Source of the DNA: Phaseolus vulgaris
Lineage: Eukaryota > Streptophyta > Magnoliopsida > Fabales > Fabaceae
Length of the DNA: 64,000 bases
Assembly (NCBI RefSeq): GCF_000499845.2
Contig: NC_023758.2
Span: 23,053,366-23,117,365 of the forward strand
Direction of reading: 5' to 3'
A model generated the notes under the pieces. The model made no database searches. It was not told where the DNA came from and saw nothing but the letters and a program-made list of their open reading frames with translations. The translations under genes and the position numbers were made by a program. Positions 51,203-63,053 of this stretch are shown here, one piece after another; position 1 is the stretch's first letter, and each line of letters begins with the position of its first letter.

Positions 51203-53623
51203 CTATGTAGTCTCAGCTCTAGTTCCTGACTCAAGCTGAATTCCCGCTCTCATGCTGAATTCCCAACCTCTGTTTGATAAACGTAACCTTAACCTTATTT
51301 GGAATATTATGAAGCCACAAATAACGCTAATACCAGCTAACACGCCTGTGTACTTTAATACAATTTTTACTAAAGGGTCTTTTTTGTTGTCTCCCTCCAT
51401 CCAACTGCACAAAATTCAAAACCAAGACAAGTTTTTATTTTATATCACCATATCAATTCAATATATAACTTATTTTATATAATAAACACTCCTTTTTTGT
51501 TAATATATTGTAAAAAAACAAAACGGATGTTTTGTCAACTTCACGCACACAATTATATCAAACCATATTTTACATTTAGATTAGTGTTTGTTTGAAGAAT
51601 GCATCCGTGCGGCGTTCCTGATTTACCAAATCCCAACGTATGTCCTTTCACGTCAATCAGGAAAAATCAAGAAGAGACCATCAAATTCATTTTGAATTTT
51701 TTTTAATAATATTTTTACATCTTACTCCACTTACACTCATAATAAAATATTAACAATAAAAATATTTAAAAAATAGAAAAATATTTTTAATGAAGATTTT
51801 GTCTCACAAAATACAAAATATTAAAATAAAAATATTTAAAAAATAGAAAAATGTTTTTAATGAAGATTTTGTTGTTGGAGATCCCACATCGACTAGAGAT
51901 TAGAGCCTTTCATTGTATATAAGTGGGTGCAAACCTCAATCCTATGAGCCGGTTTTATAGGGTTGAGTTAGGCTTAAAGTCCACTTCGTAATGGTATCAG
52001 AGCCATTTCGAGCCTATCATAGCGAGTGTTTGTGTTGGGCCTATCGTGCCACCCGCTATCGGGCCGCTATCGGACCACCCATAATATATAGTCCCACGCA
52101 CGAGCTTCTATCTATCACTCTCGGCGTGAGGGGGATGTGTTGGAGATCCCACATCGACTAGAGATGAGAGCCTTTCATAATATATAAGTGGGACCTCAAT
52201 CCTATGAGCCGGTTTTATAGGGTTGAGTTAGGCTTAAAGTCCTCCACTTCGTAATGGTATCAGAGCCATTTCGAGCCTATCATAGCGAGTGTTTGTGTTG
52301 GGCCTATCGTGCCACCCGCTATCGGGCCGCTATCGGACCACCCATAATATATAGTCCCACGCACGAGCTTCTATCTATCACTCTCGGCGTGAGGGGGATG
52401 TGTTGGAGATCCCACATCGACTAGAGATGAGAGCCTTTCATAATATATAAGTGGGTGCAAATTAAGAAGTGGACTTTAAGCCTAACTCAACCCCATAAAA
52501 CCGGCTCGATAAGGTTGAGGTTTGCACCCACTTATATATTATGAAAGGCTCTCATATCTAGTCGATGTGGGATCTCCAACATTTGTCTCACAAAATACAA
52601 AATATTAAAATAATTTTTAAAATTAAAAGAATTAAAAATAATTAAAATATTAATATTTAGTAGATGTAAAGTGGTAGCTATGTAAAAAAATCATTTTCGG
52701 TATCTCAGTTGTTTTCGACATAAAGTATAGTTGGTCTCATAAACGCCAAGAACTGTTTCAAAAACCTCCAAATTATTTAATTTTTTCTATGCTTTGCACA
52801 TGCACTATTTTAACAAATTTGTTTGGTTTATTAGTGAAACAGGAAAAAAAAAAAGTTGAAAAAATACCTTTTGGAGGTAGGACAGAAAGTGACGGTATAA
52901 TCAGAAGATGAACAAAGGAAGCCATGGTTATCGAGAGTGTAGACGCGAGCACCAGGACATGCAGTCTTGAAAAACAGTGAACTTGAGCATGGTTCAGTTT
53001 GGCACGTGCTTTTGCACGCCACGCTCTCTCCATCCCATATCACCTTAAGCTCCATGGGACACGCCGCGTTCAAGTCCGTCAAGCAACCCGTCGCCGAGCA
53101 GTTTCCATCCCTGGGAGACACCTTCACCGGAAGGTTAAAACCGCCCACAAGGCTGATGTCGTATAAGTTGAGCCCGGCGGTGCCGTTAAAATCGAACTCT
53201 ACCAGAGTAATCGGTGGGGCAGGGTTTCCGCCGGCGCATTCTACCGTTGAGGTGCCGCAGTCTCCGGTGACACAGGAGAACTTGCCGGTGATGTCGAGGG
53301 AGCAAAGGGTCCGACCCCACAATCGGCCTGACCAAGCGGGAGGCACAGGGAGAGTGTTGGAGTTACCTGGCATGAGGGCGAAGCCGGTAGTGGAGAGCAG
53401 CGAGCTTCCATTGCCGGATAAAATTGCTGTCCACACTGTGTAGGTGCACTCATTGGTGATGGTGAAAGTGGCTGAATATATTCCTGTAACAAGTTAACCT
53501 TTTTAGAGCAAAAAAAAGCTAGGAATATATAAGACATGGAAATAGTAATATATATCAGTATCCACCTAATGGGAATAGGAAGAGAAAAAAAGCCATGGAA
53601 AAGGTTTTAGCTGAAGAAACCAT
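51203..53623 (-). CDS. Thaumatin-like protein 2 with predicted C-terminal membrane segment
   Basis: Exon 1 is 53623-53566 (signal peptide MVSSAKTFSMAFFLFLFPL), exon 2 53483-52868 (thaumatin domain), exon 3 51404-51203, giving 291 residues. Exon 2 has GRLWGRTLCSLD, the signature GKFSCVTGDCGTSTVEC, LVEFDFNG and DYTVTFCPTSK. Exon 3 joins in frame (phase 2, acceptor GTGCAG) and reads SWMEGDNKKDPLVKIVLKY, then YTGVLAGISVICGFIIF, a good membrane helix, then an Arg-rich tail. So the protein may be a plasma-membrane-anchored TLP, like the outer part of PR5K receptors but without a kinase. Oddities: only 14 cysteines, because the YCC loop seen in TLP1 is missing; one acidic-cleft Asp appears to be Asn (GLNLYD). 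Intron 2 (1.46 kb) holds a 0.7-kb LTR-type insertion. The thaumatin domain call is firm; exon 3 is a prediction. Confidence 0.85.
51873..52581. mobile_element. TRIM-like array: LTR-internal-LTR-internal-partial LTR-inverted LTR
   Basis: A 118-121-base LTR starting TGTTGGAGATCCCACATC occurs at 51873-51991, 52138-52254 and 52401-52461 (only the first half), and in reverse at 52462-52581. The first two are each followed by TGGTATCAGAGCC, the initiator-Met-tRNA primer-binding site, and a 145-base non-coding internal part ending in a purine tract (GTGAGGGGGA). The whole block is flanked by TTTGT on both sides (51868-51872, 52582-52586). It carries no protein, which fits a terminal-repeat retrotransposon in miniature. 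It lies in intron 2 of TLP2. Confidence 0.9.
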
Positions 53624-53696
53624 GGTTGATCTGGAGGTACCAGAAGTCTAGTAACAACAAGGGATGGAGGCACAGAAGTTTAGTAACAACAAGGCA

Positions 53697-53704
53697 TATA
53701 TATA
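53697..53704 (-). promoter_or_regulatory. TATA box of thaumatin-like gene 2
   Basis: TATATATA on the minus strand, about 75-80 bases upstream of the ATG at 53623, in the same relative place as in TLP1. Confidence 0.55.
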
Positions 53705-54064
53705 CGGAAAATGGTTTTTTGACACACGTCATGCTCCGACTCTAAAGCTTGATATAAAAATAATTGGCACGTGCTTGCTCCACTTTAGACATAAAAATAA
53801 TATTTTATTATAAAAGATGTGGGTTTAGAAGAACTCCTTTTTCTTTTGCCACAAATCACACAACCTTTACTTACTTGCCGATCAAAAATAAAAAAGAAAC
53901 AACGTTTACTTAGTTGGGTAAGGGTTGGTGACATTATAAGAAATGGAAAGGTTTTGTGAATGACTCCTTTGAATATGCATCAAATTGAATCTGCTGCCAT
54001 CCCTTTCACCATGTCAATCCGTCATAAGTCAGTTACTGGAGATCATATATTTACACTGTTCACA
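53705..54064. other. TLP2 upstream region, no gene
   Basis: Promoter-side flank between TLP2 and the retroelement. CACGT-type motifs (ACACACGTCATG near 53724, GGCACGTGC near 53766) may be stress-related promoter elements. Confidence 0.35.
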
Positions 54065-54069
54065 CTAAA

Positions 54070-54338
54070 TGTTAACATATTTAATTTTTTATTTTAAATT
54101 ATTGGACTTTGTTTCTTTGGTCCAACTTTCATTTTTTATTTTAGTTAGGTCTTAATCTTTCTCATATATACACCATGTATTTTACTCTTTAATATACAAG
54201 TGAATAAAAGTTTATTTTATATTTAGTTTTCTCTACAAATAGGGTTTATCAAAACCTTTTTTTTCATTACAATTACGTACACTACATTAAAGCATCACAT
54301 CAGGCAAGGAATATTCATCATCTTCATTTACTGTAATA
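54070..54338 (+). repeat. LTR-A, a second LTR family at the left border of the mosaic element
   Basis: It starts TGTTAACATATTTAATTT directly after CTAAA and ends at TTTACTGTAATA just before TGGTATCAGAGCC. Its composition (TTTCTCATATATACACC and a later CTCTACAAATAGGG) resembles a copia LTR with promoter and leader. It is unrelated in sequence to LTR-B and is seen once in the window. Confidence 0.7.
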
Positions 54339-54482
54339 TGGTATCAGAGCCATTTTCGAGTCTATCCTAGCGAGTATTTGTTGGGTTTATCAGGCCACCC
54401 GCTATCGGGCCGCTATCGGACCACCCATAATATATAGTCCCACGCACGAGCTTCTATCTATCACTCTTGGCGTGAGGGGGTG

Positions 54483-54603
54483 TGTTAGGGATCCCACATC
54501 AACTAGAGATTAGAGCCTTTCATTGTATATAAATGGGTGCAAACCTCAACCCTATGAGCCAGTTTTATGGGGTTGAGTTAGGCTTAAAGTCCACTTCGTA
54601 ATA
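54483..54603 (+). repeat. LTR-B, plus orientation
   Basis: TGTTAGGGATCCCACATCAA to TCCACTTCGTAATA; same family as the LTRs at 51873 and 58808. It is preceded by the purine tract GTGAGGGGG and followed by TGGTATCAGAGC. Confidence 0.88.
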
Positions 54604-54611
54604 TGGTATCA

Positions 54612-54934
54612 GAGCACATGCCACCACCACATGTGAGCTACAATGGTTGTCTTACCTCCTTCAGGATTTACATCTTTCTCTCTCCCAGCTACAGCAACTT
54701 GCATTGCAGAGGTAATGGGCAGCAGTTTGAGGAGACCAGAGTTAAGTTTTTCACGAACTAGGTGGCAATCAATTTCGATGTGCTTGGTTCGTTCATGAAA
54801 AACTTGATTGGAAGCTATTTGAAGGGCAGATTTGTTGTCACAATACAGGGTTGCAGGCTGGGAGAGAGGAAGATGTAAATTCTGAAGGAGGTAAGACAAC
54901 CATATTAGCTCACATGTGGTGGTGGCAAGTGCTC
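54612..54934. repeat. Inverted repeat of copia RNase H sequence (78-bp arms)
   Basis: Positions 54612-54689 match 54857-54934 in reverse complement (shared CCACCACCACATGTGAGCTA and GGTTGTCTTACCTCCTTCAG), with a 167-base loop. At the left edge the arm shares GAGC with the primer-binding site TGGTATCAGAGC, a likely microhomology used for a template jump. Confidence 0.9.
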
Positions 54935-57900
54935 TATACTCGGCTTCAGAGGAGCTGCGGGAGATAGTTGGTTGCTTTTTTGATTTCCATGATATTAGGG
55001 AGTCTCCTAAGTAGATGGAATATCCAGTGACAGATTTGCGTGTGGTAGGGCATGTTGCCCAGTCAGAGTCACTAAATTCACCAGGGGTGCCTTTGAGGTA
55101 ACGCAGAAGACGGGAGACAGCTTGCTGATGATGAGTTGTGGGTGCAGATATGAATTGGCTTAAATTGTGGACTGCGAAGGCGATGTCTGGTCGCGTGTTG
55201 GTTAAGTAAATTAGACGTCCAATGAGTCTTCTGTACTGGGAAGTGGCATCAGCATCGAGAGGTGAGCCTTGGTCGGGAGAGAGACGGGAGGTGTGAGTCA
55301 TAGGAGTGGCCACAGGTGCAGAGTCAAGCATGCCAGTTTCTTGAAGGAGATCAAGAGTATACTTGCGTTGACTTAAATGAAGACCAGTACTGTTGCGAGC
55401 AATTTCCAGTCCCAAAAAGTAAGTGAGATTACCTAAATTTTTTATCTTGAAGTGATGGTGAAGGAATGCAGTAATTGTATTGATTTCCTCCGTGTCATCA
55501 ACAGTTAAGACCAAGTCATCAACATAAACAAGAATAACAGTGAGTTTATCATTATTATATTTAAGAAAAAGAGAGTGGTCAGCAACAGAGATAGAGTACT
55601 TATTTGATAAAAGAAAAGTAGAAAGTTTTGCGTACCATTGACGACCAGCTTGATGAAGACCATACAAAGACCGTTGAAGCTTGCAGACATGCTGGGGAGA
55701 AGGAAGAGAGAGGCCAGGTGGGGGGGTCATGTATACCTCTTCATGGAGATCACCGTGAAGAAAGGCATTATTGACATCAAGTTGTTTTAAAACCTAATTT
55801 TTGGTAGTGGCAACAGCAAGGAGAAGGCGAACGGTAGTGAGTTTAGCAACAGGTGCAAAAGTGTCTAAGAAATCAAGTCCTTCAACTTGGGTGAACCCTT
55901 TGGCAACAACTCTAGCTTTGTGGCGCTCAACAGTGCCATCAGAATGATATTTGATTTTATATACCCATTTACAACCAATAGTTTTCTTTCCTGGAGGGAG
56001 AGGGGTAAGTTGCCAAGTATTGTTAGCAGCAAGAGCTTGAAGCTCAACTTGCATGGCAGATTGCCAAGAAGCATGTTTGGAGGCTTCGGTATAGGTGCGA
56101 GGTTCAGGATGAGAATTGATAGAGGAAATAATATTTCTAAAATTAGAAGATAAGGAATTGTAAGACAAGTAATTATGAATAGGATATCTACTACTTACAG
56201 TGTTGGTTGCTGTGTGGAAATCAGCAAGATAGGCAGGTTGTCGATGAGGACGAGTTGATCTTCTTGGAAATTGGGGTGAGGTGCTTCCTGGAGGTGCAGG
56301 AGGTGATGATGCTGGTGGAGGTGCAGTGTTGGATGCAAGAGCAGAGACATTATTTGCTGGAAGATCAAAGGATAATAAGGCTGGTGGAGGGGCAGTATTG
56401 GGTGCAGGAGTAGAGGCACATGGCTCGGCAGGAGGTGCAGTATCAGAAAAAAATCAAGAGCAGAATTATATGCGTTAGAAATAGGGAGAGATAAAGTGTT
56501 GGGGTCCCTAGGCAAGCCACCATCCAATTTATATGGAAAATGGGTTTCATGAAAGATTACATGTCTTGATATCTCTATGCGATGAAACTTTAAATTTAAG
56601 ACAATATAACCTTTTGTATTTTGCGGGAAACCAAGAAAAATACCTTTGATAGATCTATCATCTAATTTCTTCCTATGTGCAGTAATGGTACTAGCATAAC
56701 ATAGGCAACCAAACACTTTTATAAAAGAAATGTCATACGGTTTTCCAAACAATTGTTCATGAGGAGTGATGTTATTAAGTAATGGAGTAGGAATAGAATT
56801 TATTAAGAAAACATCATGATTTACAGCAAATTCCCAAAAAATAGGAGGAAGATTTGCTTGAAAAAGTAAGGCCCTGGTTACATTTAGTATGTGTTGATGT
56901 TTACGTTCCACAATGCCATTTTGTTGTGGTGTTTCAACACAAGATGTTTGATGTATAATTCCCTTTGAAGCATAAAAACTGGACATAGCAAACTCAACAC
57001 CATTGTCAGTACGAATCGTTTTGATATTAGTTTGGAAATGATTTTGAACAAAAACAGTGAAGTTAATGATGTGCGAACGCACTTCGGATTTATTATGCAA
57101 CAAAATAACCCAAGTATAACGCGAGTAATCATCAACAATAGTTAAGAAATAACGAAAACCTTGCATAGAAGTTATGGAACAGGGTCCCCAAATATCAAAG
57201 TGTACAAGATAAAAAATAGCAGAGGTAGCAGTAGTACTTAAAGTGAAAGGAAGTTTTCTCTGTTTTGCACGACTACAAGTGTCACATGCATGATGAGTAT
57301 CAATAGTAATAAAAGGGTATTATTTACGTAAGACATGTAATCTTTCATGTGAAGGGTGCCCCAGTCTATAGTGCCACAGTGTTTTGTCCGTGATATTACA
57401 ATTAATAAGAGGAGCAAAGTTATGTGGTTTAGAGCGACTAGAAGCAGGCAAGGTAGTGACAGGGTACACCACCAGTGGCTTCAACTGTACCAATCCTCTC
57501 TTGGGTGAGATTGTCTTGTATAATGCAGTGAGTTAAAGTGAAAGTTAAAGTGCATTTAAGTTGGTGTGTGAGTTTAGAAACAGATATTAAGTTTAATTGA
57601 AAATGAGGCACATATAACACATCAGACAAATAAAACTTGGCCGAAAAGTGTACTAAACCAGAATATGTGGCATAAACAGTTTGACCATTTGGGAGACTAA
57701 TTAAGACAGGTTTGATTTTAGTTCAAGTAGTAAAAGCGCTCAAATTGTGGCAAACATGATCAATGGCACCAGAATCAACAAGCCAAGATTCTTTTATAGC
57801 AGATAGTGAAGAGAAAAACTTACCCGTTGAAGATTGCTCGGTATTGGTGATTTTGTCCGTCGAGAAGGTTCCGACTTGATTAATTTGAGCATGAGGGGCA

Positions 57901-58720
57901 GGATCCTCAAGGTTTTGCTGACACAAACTGTTGGTCAGGAATTGACACTGTTGTGATGTAAGTTGAATCCCCTTTACATCATGTTCTTTAGAAAAAGACT
58001 CAGAAGAAGGGTTAGTAGTAAACATATTGTTGGCTTGGGATGTCCTATTGAAGGATTTGTAGCCAGGAGGAAACCCATGCTTTTTATAACAGGTGTCGAC
58101 AGTGTGGCCAAAACGATTACAAAAAGTGCAATTTTTTCTAGTAGAAAAAAACTTTGAGGTTTTAACATCACCAGAAGGAAAACTCACTTTTCGAAAACAA
58201 ACAACTTCAGTATGACCGTATTTACCACAAAAATTGCATGTAGTAATGCGACTACTGTTAAGACTATGAAGACTAGGGGCAAGAACAACCGTGGATAATT
58301 GTCTCTCTTGTTGAACAACGAAGGAAATTTTTTTGGATATGGCAGGAATGGGATCCATGAGCAAAACATGAGAACAGATATTTTTATATTGATCATTTAA
58401 TCCTCTTAAAAATTGCATAGCACGATCCTCACATTTTCTTTGATTTATAATAGAAATGACAGAACAAGAACATTTTACTGGGCATGTGCACAGAGGATTA
58501 GGTCTAAAATTCTCTAATTCGTCCCAAATAATACGCAATTTTGTAAAATACTCTGTGACAGACATATCCCCCTGGTTTAAAGAAATAGCTTCAAATTACA
58601 AATCAGAAATGCGAGATAAATCCCCTTGTGAATATCTAACTTTTAAATCATTCCAGATGTCAAAGGCTATGTTCATCCAAACAGCAGTGATGAAGGATCG
58701 ACTCCACGAATGGTAGTTTG
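54690..58720 (-). pseudogene. Copia gag-pol remnant
   Basis: The domain order on the minus strand is Ty1/copia. A gag piece (58720-57723) includes two CCHC knuckles (CNFCGKYGHTEVVC, CTFCNRFGHTVDTC). GAG-pre-integrase (57629-57438) follows, with LYVPHFQLNLISVSKL. Integrase (57166-56195) has FLTIVDDYSRYTWV, IRTDNGVEF and PQQNGIVERK catalytic context. Reverse transcriptase (56168-54900) has WVYKIK and the YVDDLVLT motif. RNase H has SSSEAEYRAL and an LYCDNKSA block. Stops lie in gag near 58595, at 57720, near 57320 and at about 55797, so the element is dead. After LPITSAMQ the frame enters the inverted segment instead of the normal C-terminus. Confidence 0.92.
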
Positions 58721-58807
58721 TTGAATCAAGAACAGGCGACACCAACGAGGGAAATAAAAATCAGAGAGAAGCCCAGCAGAGCTCTTCGATGAAGAGCTCT
58801 AATACCA

Positions 58808-58928
58808 TATTACGAAGTGGACTTTAAGCCTAACTCAACCCCATAAAACTGGCTCATAGGGTTGAGGTTTGCACCCATTTATATACAATGAAAGGCTCTA
58901 ATCTCTAGTCGATGTGGGATCTCCAACA
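58808..58928 (-). repeat. LTR-B, minus orientation (5' LTR of the copia coding part)
   Basis: Reverse complement of the 54483 LTR with few changes (TGTTGGAGATCCCACATCG at the outer edge). Just inside, on the minus strand, is TGGTATTAGAGC, a primer-binding site with one change. Confidence 0.9.
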
Positions 58929-58933
58929 CTAAA

Positions 58934-60227
58934 AGACACAGTTAACAAATGAGATTCTTAAGAAGCAATCATTAATGAAATATGGTCATTTCTGATCTTT
59001 GTTATTTGATCAGGCTTTATCTTTGTGCCTTATATATATATATATATGACTTGCTGAACTCTAATAGTAGAAGAAGCAAAGGTGGTAATGAATGAAGAGA
59101 GAAGAGTAAGAAAGTTAGTGGCCTGGGAAAGAAGTACAAGTTTACAAGCAGAATATATAAACTTAAAGTGTATAGACATTCTAGTTTAGTAAAAGAATTT
59201 CAGTATTTTACACTTAATATCACCAATATATGTGACACACCTTTTAATACTTTTAGGTTCCACTCTTGGAGTGAAAAAAGAAATTTCACCTGTTTCAAAA
59301 AGTCAGAAGAATTACAATTACAGAGATAAGTATAAGCTGGAAAAGTGATAGGAATACCCAAATATAGGATGAAACTTTGAGCCAAAAAGTTCTCATAAAA
59401 GATCTTTATATTCTAATTAATTCTTACAAACTCTCAATATATATAGTAGTTAAAAAGATACAAGTAATATTCCATGCTTTCTAATGGTCTCAAAATCCTG
59501 GTGAAGTTCAAAAAGAAACAAAATTAGAGAAAATCTTGTTTACTAATATTTATAAATTATAAGACCTTTTCTGATTTATATAGTTGAAAAGTATGACTCT
59601 TCCTTCTTCCTGGCAGCTTGTGCCTCTACTATCTTCTGATTTGCTCCAAACATTAACATGCTATCCTCATTTCTTTTGTACCCTGTATCCCACTAAAAAA
59701 AATATGCAAAGAGAACCAATAAAAATATTAATATGACAGATAGTAAAATTACTCAACGCAATATTCTCTTTATGTATTTATTACTCTGTTTTTTTTTCTA
59801 ACCAACACTTAACATTTGAGTATAACATCCCAATATCACATAAATGTAGTAAGTCATTCATATTGAAAACTTCAAGAATATAAGAACATGGATAGGAGTC
59901 ATCTAAAAATTATTTCTCACGGGCACTGTAAACACTTTTTGTCTCAGAATTTGAGTCTTCTGATGTAATCCAAGATGCAGCTGGATCAAAGACAAAACTT
60001 GAATTTGAATTATTAGGTGTAACAAGAGAAATTTGCAATTGTATATGTATCATAAACTACCACCAAACAGATGTAAGAAACCAAATTATTAGTTCAAATT
60101 TGAAATCACAAATGATTCTTAACATTCACCTTAAGATCCTCTTCTAGCTTCAAAATAGCCTCTGCTCAAAAACATATCACAAACCAAAAATTAAAAATCA
60201 TGAGCACAAGAATACACTCTATTATTA
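58934..60227 (-). other. Possible exons of an unrecognised minus-strand gene
   Basis: Three short stretches look exon-like. One near 60165-60135 reads AILKLEEDLK before a GTGAAT donor. One near 60055-59925 contains FVFDPAASWITSEDSNSETK then SVYSA at a strong GTGAGAA donor. One near 59697-59600 reads WDTGYKRNEDSMLMFGANQK and EAQAARKKEES. The middle and last do not join in one frame at the obvious sites. The product is not recognised. They stop short of the CACTA left end at 60228, which may have entered an upstream intron. The rest of the stretch is AT-rich, with a (TA)n run near 59033-59047. Confidence 0.25.
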
Positions 60228-60600
60228 CACTACAAGAAAAATTGTTTTTAGAAACTAAATTTTTGGTTTCTAAAATGATAAAAATAGTCACTAACTTAAT
60301 TAGAGACTAATTTAGAAACTAATAGCACTAAGTGGCTAAAATCATGGTCGCTAATTTTAGATACCAATTTAGATTCTAATTTAGAAACCAATTTAGTTAC
60401 CATTAAATAAAAACCAACTTAGTGACCAAATATATAGAAACTAATCTAGTGACCAATTATATAGAAACCAAATTAACTACCAATTTCATTGAAACCAATT
60501 TAGTGACCAAAATATATAGAAACTCATTTAGTGACCAAAATATATAGAAACTCATTTAGTGACCAAATATATAAATACCAAAAAAATGGTCACAATATTG

Positions 60601-61172
60601 ATTTCTAAATAATATAATTTATTATAAAATATTATTTTATTCATCTACTCTTTTTTTTCTTTTTTTATTTATTTACCTACTTACTCTTTCATATTTTATA
60701 TTTATTTGTGGATTCAAGTTCACTAATTTTAAAAGTTCATCAACTCAATTATTTTCATAATCAAAATATGGTTATAAATGAGAATTTTTTTCAATTTTTT
60801 TTTTCAAATTTTACAAAAGAACTTTTTTATGAATTATGAATGTGAACTAAGATTGTGGTAGAAACTAGAAAATAATCACATAAACTCAAGATACTCGTAG
60901 TAGTTTGAAATGTACTTTCAACTTTTGTTAATATCCATGAGTTATATGTACAAGAAAGTTTAGTCTATTCCTATCTTGATTGAATTTACATTTTTTGTGC
61001 TACTTGCATCTCACAAGCTTCTGGGCTGGAACAAATCAAGGACGGTCTTGGAAGCTAGAACTGAAAGATTGTTACAAATCAGTAAGAAACAAACACAAAC
61101 AATGGATAAAGGAATGAAAGAATGAAAATTGAAACACAAGATGAGTGCAGAATTGGTTGTTTATTAACTTAC
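60601..61172. other. No gene recognised
   Basis: AT-rich sequence between the CACTA subterminal repeats and the FKBP-like fragment. Possibly a decayed exon near 61030-61080; not supported. Confidence 0.35.
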
Positions 61173-61869
61173 CTTCTCAAATGATACTAGCTCAACCTCA
61201 TAATACAAAGTGGAGTTAGAAGGAACCACAGCAAGTTCTTGTTGAGACTCTGATGAGCCAAAACCATACTCGGGCGCAACAGTTAACAATGTCACCTCAC
61301 CCTTCTTCATAATCAAAATAGCTTTGTCAAACCCATCAATTGCTTGTTATGCTCAATCCATAAAACACTCACATTAGCTAGCTTAATAAATAATTTAGTG
61401 GGAATCGGGAAAAACATTGAGACATTTTTTCAAATTACCCTTATCAGTTTTGAATTCAAACAGCTCCCTTTCATCATCATGACCCTTCTTCAAAAACAAT
61501 GTACCATCTTGTAGCTTACCAATTACTTTCACTGCAAGAATGCAAAAACAGGTAAGGAAACATTAGAACCACGTTTTAAATCCATAAAATGACAAGGTTA
61601 TCATCCACATTAAGAATTACAAGCATTTACACTTAAATTCATCAGCATACAACTTACATTGAGGCTTCACACTTAAAACCACTTTCTCTCCCTTCTTCAT
61701 GGTTTTAACAGCCTTTGACAAAGCAGGACAAAAATAACCTGTAATAGAGTAAACATTAATCTAAAAAATTATAACATGAAGAGCGTAACAAAATTAGTAG
61801 GCACTGACCATCTTCGACTGTGAACACCACTCTACAGTTCATCATCTTCTTGCTCTCCCTCGCACCCAT
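61173..61869 (-). pseudogene. FKBP-type peptidyl-prolyl isomerase fragment (ROF1/FKBP62-like)
   Basis: Exon pieces on the minus strand resemble plant large FKBPs. 61869-61809 reads MGARESKKMMNCRVVFTVED. Near 61735-61670 is YFCPALSKAVKTMKKGEKVV, closing FKBP domain 1 or 2. Near 61533-61440 is KVIGKLQDGTLFLKKGHDDE, of domain 3. 61345-61173 carries AIDGFDKAILIMKKGEVTLL and a SSESQQELAVVPSNSTLYYE end, then a GTAAG donor. All joints use GT-AG. Compared with the family, roughly 60 residues linking the two domains are missing between VKPQ and VKVIG, and the TPR and calmodulin-binding C-terminus is absent. Such proteins fold clients with HSP90 in heat stress. This copy is partial and lies inside CACTA sequence, so it is taken as a captured fragment. 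Confidence 0.8.

Positions 61870-63053
<1,184 letters not shown>

Larger units (their letters stand above)
54070..58928. mobile_element. Mosaic copia-type retroelement with mirror-image ends
   Basis: It is flanked by a perfect 5-base duplication CTAAA (54065-54069 and 58929-58933). From left to right: LTR-A, plus (54070 to about 54338); primer-binding site and TRIM internal part (54339-54482); LTR-B, plus (54483-54603); primer-binding site (54604-54615); a 78-base inverted piece of RNase H sequence (54612-54689); the copia coding region on the minus strand; primer-binding site (58807-58796); LTR-B, minus (58928-58808). Thus both outer borders are LTR 5' ends, which ordinary copying does not produce. 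It is best explained by template switching between related RNAs before one integration. Confidence 0.88.

Noticed and set aside
54487..54610. 3' LTR of the copia element in the normal orientation
   Set aside because: The LTR is on the plus strand while the coding region is on the minus strand, so it is inverted relative to a normal 3' LTR.
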